From positions 472,094-493,046 of the forward strand of contig NW_006920413.1 in the NCBI RefSeq assembly GCF_000344685.1: DNA of 20,953 bases. The letters run 5' to 3'. Shown here piece by piece: positions 9,618 through 19,447 of the stretch. Both the position numbers and the translations under genes were made by a program. Within the stretch, counting starts at the first letter, position 1, and every line of letters begins with the position of its first letter. The notes beneath the pieces are model-generated. The model was given only the letters and a program-made list of their open reading frames with translations. It was not told the origin of the DNA and made no database searches. The DNA comes from Gloeophyllum trabeum ATCC 11539. Its lineage: Eukaryota > Basidiomycota > Agaricomycetes > Gloeophyllales > Gloeophyllaceae.

Positions 9618-9850
9618 AATGCGCGGGTACACCCGCGGGCGTCCCGCACGTACCAGTATTGCACCCATGTCGAAACCCGCGTCGACGGGTCGGGTATGGG
9701 TACGCGGGTACCCGCGGCTTTTGGTTTCAAGAGCGTGTCGAGCGACGCATTCTCGAGACCCACCGGGTCACGGGTACGGCCAAACGCGACCCGTACCCGT
9801 ACCCGCCGGCACCCGTACCCGCGACCTGCACGGGTTCTCGCAACCCGTGC
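9618..9850. repeat. CGGGTA/TACCCG-rich block with palindromes
   Basis: The words CGGGTA, GGGTAC, ACCCG and CCGTACCCG recur in both orientations. The left half is richer in GGGTA, the right half in TACCC. A perfect 14-bp palindrome, CGCGGGTACCCGCG, lies at 9703-9716, and CCCGTACCCGTACCCG lies at about 9789-9804. The two halves could pair into a long imperfect stem. The block is much richer in GC and CpG than its surroundings. It is not the TTAGGG telomere repeat. Confidence 0.8.
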
Positions 9851-10436
9851 TTTGCACTAGTGTCTACAGTAGAAAGAGGAGTACACTAAGTACCTGGCAC
9901 AAAGGCATTGTAAATAGGACGTACGTTGCACAGGCCCGCGTCGGGCCTGTTAATCTGAGGCAAGCAATCCACATCGAGAGGCAGATGCGCGGCTTCGCCG
10001 GCGGCGTGGAGTTCTTCCCAGAGTGAGTCCGAGGTCTGCGGAGAGTGATGTGGGCTTTAGTATAGGGAAATATGAGGGAGAGAGCACCTAGATGAACCGA
10101 GAATACGCCAGTCTCTCCCAGGGCAAATGGCCAGGCCGGGGCAGGGCTCGCCAGCGAGGACGGCACGGCTCTCGGCGCCTGTGCTGTAGGATGTTGGAAT
10201 GGCCACGCGGGACGTTCAGCAGCTAGGGACGAGAATCTCGAGAAAGAGCTCGTGTCTCAAGTGAGTTTGGGACTTCGTCGGGGTGGAGAAGGCCCGGGCT
10301 CAACCCTAACCTTGGCCGTATACCTGCGCTTGATGCGCTCGAGGCGCGACGCCACCGACATGCCTGGGACGTGCGCGCTTGCGCGTTGTTTACCTCTCGC
10401 GTTTCAGTCTCCGATTACTTGGCTGAGGGCTGCGAG

Positions 10437-10442
10437 TATAAA
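10437..10442 (+). promoter_or_regulatory. TATA box candidate
   Basis: TATAAA lies about 145 bp upstream of the predicted ATG at 10588 and is the clearest TATA match in the preceding kilobase. Confidence 0.4.
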
Positions 10443-10587
10443 GCGGGCTGCGCGAGCCTGCTAGCCCACCACCGCGCCCATTCCTCCTCGCACTTTGCTC
10501 ACAGCTTATTGCTCTTGGGTCGGCGCCCGTCTGGCTTAATCGCGCGTGTCCCGCATACCCGCGGACTGCTGGCGTCCTGGGCTTAAA

Positions 10588-12309
10588 ATGCTAGGCACGC
10601 TGCTTTTCTCTACTCTCGCCCTGAGGGGCAGGGCTTTGCTGTTGATTCCAGGACCCCAAACTTGGGGACCCAGTCTCGCAGTAGGGCTCTGTACTCCGGG
10701 GCTTGGGCTCTTCGCGATAAGCTTTGCTGACTGAGGCTCCTGATGCAGACTTTCTCCTCCGTGCATTCCGCTGCACCCGCTCTGGAAAAGAGTACTCGGC
10801 ATATTCCCGCCCCGACCCCGTGCTGGTGGATCCCGCGTTCAACTTGGAGGCTACCCTCGACGCGGCCGATGCCCGGGCCTACAGCCACGAGCTCGCCGGC
10901 GACGCTGCACCCTTGGACGACGACGATATGGAGCTCACGGATGAGTCGCCTTACAGTGCTGCGGGGCTCAATCAGTCCAGTACCTGCCCGCCACCCTCTC
11001 AAAACCCCTCTGAAGGCAAGGGCCCGAATCACAAGGCCCGCGATCGGTACAGGCGAAAGCGGCGGGCTGATCGTGAGGCAGAGCAGGTGCGGGAGGGTAT
11101 GAAGCAGAAGAGAGTAGCCAGGAAACGGCGCTGGGCTGCTGGCGATGCTGTCGAGGTCAGGGTGTTCGAGGAGCTGCGCACTGGGGCATCAGGATATCAG
11201 GGTCGGTGCCACCGTGTCGGCATTGAAGAGAAGCGTGAGTACGCTCTTGACAGCCCTGAGATCCAGGACATGCAGTATATCCCCTGGGATGGATGGTGAG
11301 TGCGCTTTTCTTTATGCGTAGCCTTCGAGGCTGGATGTCTGGGTCTATAGTACCATGCGACCCATTTCGCTTGGCAGCGCTGACGACTCTCTTGTCGTTG
11401 GCGTACTTGTTGGCTCTCCGAAGGACCGAACTGCATGGCAGCAGGTTACTGAAGCCGCTTCAGAGGCTCTCGCGGTGGCACTGGGCTCGTATCGATTCAA
11501 AGCCTCTCGAAGCAGCCATCGCCGAGGTGACTTCGCCAGTGGTAATTTTGGGATTGCTCATGGCGGGGGTCGAAAGGTGCGTCCACTTCTGGCTTGCCTG
11601 ATGATAGGAACTCAAGCCATATAGGAGCCTGGCAACATACGGGTCTCTTCGCTCCACAATGTTGAGGTTCTCCATGCCCTTTTTTCTAACCCGTATATCC
11701 AGTATATATTGGGGTTCACTAGCAGTAAGTGCGTTCTCTGAGCCCTGGCGGGGCATATGCTGACTGCTAATCCATCCAGGCTCATTGAACCTCATTGCCC
11801 CTGATCTGTACACATACTTCTTCACGGTCCTGTCAGGTATTTGTGCACAGTATCCCCTCCTTGCTTGCTTCTGGGCTGGCTCGGTCTTTGCTTGCTGCTG
11901 TTTCAATTTCGGTCCAAGGGTCACGGCCTACATCCACACGGACAACTTCAACATCCCCTTTGGATGGTGCGCCATCACTGCATTGGGCCGGTTCAATGCG
12001 AAGCGTGGGGGCCACTTAGTCCTCTGGGATTGGCGGCTCGTGGTTGAGTTTCCACCTGGCTCTACTATATTCATTCCCTCTGCTCTAGTGCGACATTCAA
12101 ATATCCCTGTCAGCGGGCATGAGAAGCGCTTCTCCATTGTGCAGTGGATGCCTGGGCCGCTTTGTCGATGGTTTGACTTTGGCTTCCGCTCTGCTCAGAG
12201 CTATGAAGATGAGTATGGACAGGCTGGTGCAAGGGAGGCAAATCTAGCTCGCTGGCGAGAGGGTCTTAAACTCCTCCCTCGGCTAGGTGAATTCCGTGGA
12301 CGCCCTTAG
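10588..12309 (+). CDS. TET/JBP-like 2-oxoglutarate/Fe(II) dioxygenase, ~502 aa
   Basis: Exons 10588-10680, 10736-11295, 11351-11576, 11625-11724 and 11780-12309 join in one frame. The double-stranded beta-helix core lies in the last exon. HTDNFNIPFGWCAITALG gives the iron-binding HxD (about H379/D381), followed by FNAKRGGHLVLWDWRLV, FPPGSTIFIPSALVRHSN with the distal His (about H432), and EKRFSIVQW with the Arg expected to bind 2-oxoglutarate (about R443). All key residues are present. Upstream, HRRGDFASGNFGIAHGGGRK and CFNFGP also match my memory of this fungal family, which I link to the TET/JBP oxygenases that oxidise 5-methylcytosine or thymine in DNA. A basic nuclear-type segment (KARDRYRRKRRADRE) precedes the core. 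Assignment to TET/JBP rather than another dioxygenase clade is by motif only. Exon 1 and its intron are the least certain part. The gene converges on the MULE transposase gene. Confidence 0.75.
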
Positions 12310-12410
12310 CATGAATAGCATAATGGCTAGATTTTAATACCTGTACGGCTGAGCTACATCATATAGTTTGTATCGCAAATGCATTATTGGATGTAGTAAA
12401 CTATGGACGA

Positions 12411-15408
12411 CTACAATGTGCCATGCGATGGCTTCCGCTTCTGCTTCAACTCTGGGGAAGGCGTTAAGAGAGCATTCTCCCGAGAACGCTTGAGGTGCGC
12501 GGCAGGCCGGTGGGACTCGGAATGAGCCAGAGTCTCTTCCCGAGCTTTACCCCAAGAGCTGGCAAGCTGTCTGACTACGATCTCAAATTCCCGCACTTTC
12601 TCGGTCGGCATAATGCTGTATTCTTGGCTGAGAAGTGCAAGCCCATGCAGGTGTGGAAGAACACTGTCTAATATCTGGTTAACCCGCTGCTGGACCTGGA
12701 TGTTCAGCCCTGCCACGCCTGCCTGCAACCGGAGTATGAAGAGGTGGCCAGCAATAACTCATACTTATGCTTACATACCTGGAGAAGGCCTTCCACACCA
12801 TCGATGCACTCTGGCACTGCACGCTCCTCCGCCCCTTCCTGCTCATCACCGGCACTTGCAGCAGGCACTATCGGCCTCAACTCATCCTCAGGCTCTTCGA
12901 TGCCTGCTAGGTCTTGCAACGTAAAAACATTATCAATGATGGCAATCGTTGCATTTGGACCACTCTCGGTTGGAGGTTTGGGAGGCTCTTCAACATCCTT
13001 GGCCTCCAGTGGTGTGTGCGGGTAGTAGAAAGGCGGTACTTGTCCCGATGCCACCCAATTGTTGATCCGCACCCTAAGAGCTCTTAGGTGCTTGCATGCG
13101 CCCCCACGATGGGCGAAATCTGGGCAGGTGCACGAAGCATAGCCGGCACGATGGATCACAAGACAATAGGGGGCGCGGGTGGGGTCGGCAGTAGAAAGGC
13201 AAGTGGCTTCAAACTGGTGTTCGCTGGCACTCCGAGTAACTGACATGAGTAGCCCCGCTCTCAGTATGGAGGCTGCCGCATCATCCCGTGCACAGTCAGC
13301 ACCCCACCAGCATGGCTTAGGGTTGCCCTGTCCCTGCCGTAGCACACGCCTCTCCTCCTGCAGCACCTGAAATAAGTCCACACCCCCTGAGTATCTTTGA
13401 AATCGGTCTGTAATCCATCGCTGATACTGTTGGCGATGGCGCCGGGTCGTAAATATCTCTGGGAGAATGCGCGTGATAAGGATGTGGATGAGAAAGTCAA
13501 ATCGAAGGCGAACACCGGAGTGCTGCCATTGTGGTATGTACTTGCCCTTCAATACGCCGTTGAAGGATTCCAAGTGATTCGTCGTAGTAACACCACTTTC
13601 CACAGGGATCCCTAGCTTTGATGAAGCGACCATCCTAGCCTTCAGCGACCAGCCCTGCCAGAGTGCCTTCGGCATCCAATTAGTTGACAGGTAGTCCAGA
13701 TACTGCCTTCCTGCCTCAGCTGCTGCTGCAGCTCCAGGGTCCCCAAGTCGGGCCAGAGTGGCAAGGTGAGCTCGCTCCTCCTCAATGAGTTTCGTGGCTT
13801 CTTCATGCTCAACGCTATTCAGCAGGCTGGCCTTTGGGTTAGAATCGGCAGCTTTGAGTTCAGTTGAACACTTACAGATCCTCCAGGTTCAGTAGCCATC
13901 CCCGTACATGGCTCTTCAGCATTTCCCCTCGTCCCCCTCGCAATAGCTGATCCCTTCGGTTAGTCCAGCACTGGCGGACGTGGAACTTGCAAAGCAGCAG
14001 CCAGATGGAAGGCCATACTCTGAGCAGTGCTCCACGCTCCTTGACATCGGTATTGGTGATCGCAACGTAAGGAGTGAATATCTCAGCTCGGCCTTTGGAG
14101 AGATGATCTCGCCAAGCTTGGAGGAGCTCAGCTAGAATGTCAGTACTGTAGCCGGCATGTGTCGCACGAGTCCCTGTGGGTGCTGAGAATAAGAACAGAG
14201 CCAGAGGCACACCCTTCCGCTCAGCATCTATGCCCATCACCACGAAGAGAAGCAGGCGTGAACTGCAAAGCCCGAATGTTCCATCCAGCATCAGAGCTGA
14301 GTGGTGGCCATACTCCCAGGCGCAGCTATCCATCTCTTTTGTGGATATGCAGACCTTAAGCCTCTCTCCTGCCTCTGCACGCTTCGAGTAGTGGAACACG
14401 GCATCCGAGATCTCTGGCCGGAAGTTGGGAGAATCGCGGTCAAGCCATTCGTGGAGATTGTACTGAGGGGGCACCCGAGTGTCGACTCCCTGAGCCTTGT
14501 TGAATAGATAGTACAGATAGGAGGAATCACGTGGCAGGAAGTGATACCGGTGATTAGCAGTTCGGGGGTCATAGTTGTCCATATCACGGTAACTTCGAGA
14601 GATCAACATGGCATTGTTCTTTGACTGAACTGCGGTTATGCTATGGATGATACATGAGTGATGCCTGAAGAGTTTAAGTGTATTCATGTACCTCGCTCCC
14701 GAATGCAGTTGCTCCAGCGCAACCTCATAAACATGAGGGTGTAGTGGAACTGCTGGTCGGCGCTTCAGGACCGCAGAGTTACATTCATCGTGGTGGCATA
14801 GGTAGCCGACAATGCGAGAAATGGCACCATCGCTGTCGCGCTCGGTGATCTCAACATGTGCAAGACACCTGACGAAGTCATAGGGATTCCGTCGGCCAGC
14901 AGTCCCGGAGGCTTCTCGATTCCCGTCACTCTTCTCTTCCTCCACAGGCTCTTTCTTGGCTTCCATTGCCTTGCGAGCGGCACTGCTGTAGCCACACGAG
15001 CTTCATGGCTATTCAAAACATAGTTGACAAGATATGTAGTTATTAGATATACCATTGAAATAAAGTACGTCGCCGCATATCCCCTGCCACCCGCCACTTA
15101 GTACCCCACTGGACATTCCATCGGTTCTCCAGCTGCTCACGGGAGTGCTGGTTGAGGCTGCGAGCTTGGAGGAATTTCGTCACTTCTCGCTGGATATCGG
15201 GGTTGTCAGGGTCATATTGTTCCGAGAAAATGTCGCCTTGTTGATAAATGGCCGCAATAGCTGCCTGTTGGGCGGAGTCAAGCGAGAGCTTCTCGAGCTC
15301 CGGCTAGGGACATGGTGAGCGTACAACATTACACGATGCAGGCAGGTTTCGTACCTTGGCATACAGTGTCCGAGTGCTGCCTGTTGGCCTAGGGGCAGAG
15401 GTACTCAT
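12411..15408 (-). CDS. MULE-type DDE transposase with SWIM zinc finger (929 aa)
   Basis: Exons 15408-15355, 15303-15053, 15000-13876, 13826-12779 and 12722-12411 join without a stop. Near the N-terminus, QCSCGY (C102, C104), RCLAH (C147, H150) and LCHHDEC (H171, C175) form a zinc-binding, probably DNA-binding, module. The RNase H-like core has LMLDGTFG (D341), TNTDVKERGALL (D420) followed by LLCKFHVRQCW, and NHLESFNG (E563), giving a complete DDE triad. CTCPDFAHRGGACKHL (C709, C711, C721, H723) is a SWIM finger. A tail of about 200 residues with an acidic then basic composition follows. This organisation defines Mutator-like elements; such proteins cut and paste DNA using terminal inverted repeats. 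The frame is intact, suggesting recent or current activity. The acceptor at 15001 (GAAG) is needed to keep CSCGY in frame; TAG at 15008 would not. Its stop lies 101 bp from the stop of the convergent dioxygenase gene. Confidence 0.88.
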
Positions 15409-16705
15409 GGCTGGGTCGAGAACTATGAGAGGAGGGACGAAGCACACCAGCTCAGGCAGAAGGGGTGTGCCGGATGGCAGAAAGGTGGGCTAAGGCATGC
15501 AGAAAGAGGTGTCAGGAATAACTTACTTGCAGCGCGTCCGCCCAAACTCCTCCACCATCGGAAGAAAGCCAAGCGTTGATCTCTCCCCCACACCTCGAGG
15601 CTGGCCCTCCATGTGAACGCAATCGTCGTCCTCTTGGTCGCCGAAGAGTGCCGGTACGTCGTGCCCTAGCAGCTGGCCAGAAGGAAAGCACAGCAGGTAA
15701 TGTCGATGCAAGCTCAGGGCACTGTCAGAGCAAGATGGATGTTCCGACAGCGAGGATCATTCTGGGAGGATCCCAGGAGGAGTAAGGGACAGTAGGAATA
15801 CTTGAAGCAGCTAGATTTCTGTAGCTGCCCAGAGAGATCAGACTGCCAGGCTGTGGGCAATAAAACATGAGGCTTACTTCGTGCAGCGAGGGCTGAGAAG
15901 TCCAGCTAGCGAGGAAGGCGCGGATCTGCCAATGGCCTGGCAACATCCTAGCGACTCAGCAAAACGGGCAACCAGCTGCCCTGACATAGGCAGAGCAAGG
16001 CCTTGACGACGACAAGCGACAAAGAGGAAATCAGCTGCAAATGAGCAGATTGACGCAGTCTGATGGCCGGGCTGACAGCGAACGTTCACAACTGCTGATG
16101 GAGAAGCACAGTCGTGCTTCCTCCCATCAACTGCATCGTGTGAACTTTGGGCACACCGGCTAGCCCTTTGTCAGCAAGGTGGTCACACTGAGTGATCGAT
16201 TTTGATGGGATAAATAGACTTCATCGTCAAACCGCAATGATTTTTGCCGCCGCGAGCTGCAGGAAGGAAAAGAACCAAGTACCTGCCAGATATGGTAATA
16301 TTCATGAGGATGGAGTGTTAGCCGACGCTACACAGCTAGACAGACCTGTGCTGGAAATCCTATGGAGCACTGATGCCTAGGTTCCGACGGCCCTGCCAAC
16401 AGATACCCAGAAAATTTGCACGCAGCTGTTGTCTGCGGTGCTCCTATTGGATTCCAACCATCTCCCCGATTGTGTCACTCACAACCCACGTGACTCCACC
16501 CACCATTGCGGCCAGGGCATGGTCGCATATTATCTCTCCGTTCCACCACGTATAATCTGCCAGTAGACAACGATGTATTACTAGTTTGCAATATATTGAA
16601 GGAACTATGGTTTTGTTTGAGACATGCTTTCCCTCGCTAGGCTAGCCATATCGAAGCTGTCGCCGAAGGTGACAACATGTTCCCCCTCCATCATCCGCAT
16701 CTCCT
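15409..16705. other. Region upstream of MULE gene; possible unassembled exons
   Basis: This stretch must include the transposase promoter. Minus-strand open frames at 15523-15711 (contains YLLCFPSGQLLGHDVPALFG) and 15874-16089 (Cys-rich, ends at a GTAAGC donor at 15873) look more protein-like than chance, and a GT...CAG intron could follow the second. They do not splice in frame into the transposase ATG, and I could not build a complete gene. The plus-strand frame at 16192-16380 has no support. A MULE terminal repeat would be expected here or to the left of 12411, but none was recognised. On the minus strand, 16605-16705 would encode the natural C-terminus of the next gene (see the 17-bp repeat). 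Confidence 0.4.
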
Positions 16706-18151
16706 CTACCAGGCTGGCATTGAGATCCACCTGCAGCGCTGGTGCAGCGCTGACGCTGGTGCAGCGCTGACGCTGCGTTGTTGGTATCTTTTGATGTCCT
16801 TCTCGATGATGTCCTTCTCCCATCTAGAATACATCGCCCGTCATCATTATCACAGACTAGATCATAACATCTGCACTCACGTTTTCCATTCCTCCGAGCT
16901 ATCCCGCGTAGTGCCGTGCTGAGACACTACCGCTGCTAGTCGTGCTTCGAGAGCCTTCCAGAAGCCGGTGTCACCGCCTTGTACGCCCTTCTTCGTAGTT
17001 AGCGGGGCAGCAACATCTCGCTGATGCGTTGGTTAGTCTAGCTCGTTTGGAGTTTGAATACAAATACATACCATTAAGGCTAAAGATCCCATGATCGCTT
17101 GGGGAACCTCCTTGGGCTTGACGGGAAGGTGGTAGCTTTTGACAATAGTACTTGCGAAGTCATCGAGCGGCACCTTGTTCGTGATTGATGTCCATACCTG
17201 AACATGATATAAGTATCACTCGTGGGCCAATGCTTTATGGTCTGACGCACTGCCTTCCGCAGGCCACTCTTGACTTCATTGTACTTATTGTTTACCCATT
17301 GATCGACCTGGGTGCGTATTGTTGCATCGGTCACGTAAAGTCGAAGTCGAACCTTGTCTGCGTGATCGAAGATATACCTCTAGAGTATAGTCTTTATGAA
17401 TGAATGAGATATGTCAAGACAATGATGTGCTTACTCCAACTTGCTTCGGTATGACACTGTATGAATACTGTGGCTGAATAATGTAATGACGCAGTAACCC
17501 TTTCAGTATGGCCTGTAAAAGGGGCTTAGTTGCTACTGGAAAGCACAGGGCACTGACGCACTCACCTCATGGTCATCCGCCGGTTGCCAGCCTTGATCTA
17601 CCTTTGCTTCAATGGTGTTTAACTTTTCTTTAAGAACCGCGAGCGTGTCGGTAAGAGCCTGATTCTGGTTCGAGGCGTGGAGACAGCTACAGAAAAGCAC
17701 CAGCAGGCGCTCATCATGTGCCATCTGCCATGATACGTCAGCGCTCAATTATAGCTTATGAATACAACAAACCTCGTTGAAGCGATGGACAAGGTCACGC
17801 TGTTTCAGAAGTCCGTGGTCGTTAACCATCCTGTCGATATCTGCACTGGTCACATAAGCTTGTGTCCCCATATTCATGCTGTTGGAATGGCCCAGGGGGG
17901 GCACCACCAGTACGCGGCGTGAATGTCGGGTACAAATGTTCTATATCTCGTGCACCAGATGGATGATGCGGGGTGCCTGGTATGGGCATCTGCGAAGGTG
18001 GGATAGTATTTTCGTCGACAGATCCTAGGCCGTCCGAAAAAGATCTATGAGCGCTAGACACTCGAGGGTAGGGCTCATATCTATTATTTGCAGCACTGTT
18101 TGCACGATTCACAGTTGGTGAAACAGAGAAACCTGTTTGCAGAGAGGACAT
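16706..18151 (-). CDS. Lineage-specific GGDTGFW-family protein, C-terminus shifted
   Basis: Eight exons: 18151-17934, 17878-17773, 17724-17566, 17512-17435, 17379-17251, 17197-17072, 17020-16881 and 16823-16706. They give 357 residues, with introns of 48-57 nt. The N-terminus is Ser/Pro-rich and disordered-looking. A predicted helical region (LTDTLAVLKEKLNTIEAKVD) follows, then a conserved-looking globular part with VPLDDFASTIVKSYHLPVK and KKGVQGGDTGFWKALE (about residues 282-297) and WEKDIIEKDIKRYQQ. I remember similar proteins, of unknown function, as a large family in Agaricomycetes. The frame then enters a duplicated 17-bp unit and stops at TAG 16706. With one unit fewer, the same exon would stay open to 16605, adding about 35-40 residues. 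The intron 17879-17933 removes a C7 run that would otherwise need a frameshift. Confidence 0.72.
16741..16774. repeat. 17-bp tandem duplication that shifts a reading frame
   Basis: GGTGCAGCGCTGACGCT occurs at 16741-16757 and again at 16758-16774, with a partial unit just before (16733-16740). It sits inside the last exon of the minus-strand gene. Because 17 is not a multiple of three, the extra copy changes the downstream frame. Confidence 0.92.
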
Positions 18152-18328
18152 GGTGGCGAGGATGAGATGTAAATTTCTCAGACGCAGCGGACGCGCGAGT
18201 GCCAAACATGCGAACACAACACGTCCGGTCGTGTTGTGTCGCGTCGCATCATGCCGCGTCGAATCCAATCTCATAACCTGGGAGTATCACCGTTCAGACG
18301 AGTCCTTGTCACACAAAGAGGGATAACA
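18152..18328. promoter_or_regulatory. Shared promoter region of a head-to-head gene pair
   Basis: Only 177 bp separate the two start codons, so both promoters must overlap here. The left part is rich in CGCG-containing words, including GTGTCGCGTCGCATC and CCGCGTCGAATCC, a loose repeat of GTCG/CGTCG. No clear TATA box is visible on either strand. Confidence 0.45.
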
Positions 18329-19098
18329 ATGAAAAGAGTCGCCGCAAAGGCAGCTCAAGCTCGAACCCGAGAGTATGTCATTACTCCTTCTATCACAAAT
18401 CATAACCTCTAAACTTCGATCACGAGGCTGCTGGATGATCAGCATGGGTTTCTCAATAGCCAGATAACTGACTCACAAGTGGTCAAACACCTGATGGATG
18501 GTATCCCCGATGCTCGTGGTATGTGATTCCCCTTGAAATACGTGCAGTCGGAGTCTTGTGTGACCTCTATATTGCAGACGATCGTGTCCAAGATGTCAAA
18601 AGGCGGTGATCGTCGAGCCGCGATCAGGCAAGCATCACGGGTATATCTGCCACGTCGGTTGTGGAATCCAGTGGGACAGTCGACGACTGGCCGAGATCCA
18701 TAGAAAATCGGCTGTGCGCTATTGAGAGGGCATCACTCTTCACACTTGATCAAATCATACCCTCAGTTGCCACTCTGGAAGATCGCGTCAGTGAACTGGA
18801 GAAGAACATCAAAACGAGCACCGAGCAGCATTCCCACCTTTCAGAAACTGTTTCTCATGTTCAAGAAAGCTTGGCCCGAATGCTCATCATCCTGAATGAA
18901 CAGCTGGCTATGGGCAGATGTATCCCTGGAGAAAGACGTGGTCCAAACCCCGAGGTTGAAGAAGACTCGCAGGATCCATACGCACCTTCACTCGAATCAC
19001 AAATTGAAGCAGCTATTCTCGGAGGGGAACGTGTTATGGCTGGTCGACCGCCCTGTGTCGATCCGAAGTACTGGGATAGCAGTAGAAAAACTGACTAG
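18329..19098 (+). CDS. Coiled-coil hypothetical protein (196 aa)
   Basis: Predicted exons 18329-18372, 18427-18518, 18578-18605 and 18672-19098 give 196 residues. Introns 1 and 2 have GTATGT donors. Intron 3 (GTGATC...CCAG, 66 nt) has a weak donor; without it, an in-frame TGA at 18607 would end the protein. The C-terminal two thirds has heptad-like spacing (IPSVATLEDRVSELEKNI, then HLSETVSHVQESLARMLI), suggesting a coiled coil. It ends in a short Pro/Trp tail. No enzymatic motif is seen. It starts divergently from the GGDTGFW-family gene and may be coexpressed with it. An alternative frame across 18580-18720 is also open and reads CPRCQK then YICHVGCG, so this exon region is not settled. Confidence 0.55.
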
Positions 19099-19447
19099 AT
19101 GATATTATGTAGCTATAACAAAGTCGAACATTGGTATGAAGTAGAAAACAAGAGCGGAACATGCGCTGAGGATGACTCCGGCCATCATGCTTCCATCCAC
19201 GCAGAGAACAGAAGTTCACGCCACACTCTAACTCCGCGCGGTCACCTCGCGCCGTTCCCCACGTCGTCCATCGCACTGCACTGGTCGGGTCGGTGGACGA
19301 ACACCTGTGATTGTTGACTGACCAGCATCGTGCGTGGTTGTCCAGAATCCGCAGAGTACGAGGACAGTGCAGATGGCATGCTCCAGGGATACGAGCTTTG
19401 CGGAGTCGGATGCACAAGCATAGAGCTCCCACTCTCTTGATGGTGCC
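19099..19447. other. Intergenic region between convergent genes
   Basis: This stretch lies between the stop codons of the coiled-coil gene and the minus-strand HNC/QER gene and should contain both 3' ends. Overlapping frames on both strands show no motif. I see no repeat or RNA gene. Confidence 0.5.

Larger units (their letters stand above)
9452..10587. other. Long non-coding region upstream of the dioxygenase gene
   Basis: No gene is supported. Overlapping frames on both strands between 9527 and 10166 are by-products of GC-rich repeat sequence. The region starts with the 3' UTR of the previous gene, continues with a (TAG)n-like run and a CGGGTA/TACCCG block, and ends with a probable promoter containing TATAAA. 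It could contain the left end of a mobile element carrying the next two genes, but I could not identify a terminal repeat. Confidence 0.5.

Noticed and set aside
9780..9850. Telomeric repeat
   Set aside because: The words are CCCGTA, not TTAGGG/CCCTAA, and they occur in both orientations inside a gene-bearing region.
12345..12410. Inverted repeat as the MULE terminal repeat
   Set aside because: CTACATC/GATGTAG and TAGTTT/AAACTA pairs occur, but their order is not that of a simple stem, and no matching copy was found upstream of the transposase.
13872..14966. KDZ transposase as the identity of the 12.4-15.4 kb gene
   Set aside because: TET/JBP neighbours made KDZ likely, but the motifs are DGTFG, CKFH, HLESFNG and a SWIM finger, which belong to Mutator-like transposases.
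17895..17901. A C7 homopolymer frameshift in the GGDTGFW-family gene
   Set aside because: Removing one base would join the frames, but a 55-nt GT-AG intron (17879-17933) joins them equally well and matches the size of the other introns.
18607..18609. In-frame TGA as a nonsense mutation of a CGA codon
   Set aside because: A 66-nt GT-AG intron removes it and keeps the frame. Kept as uncertain because the donor is weak.
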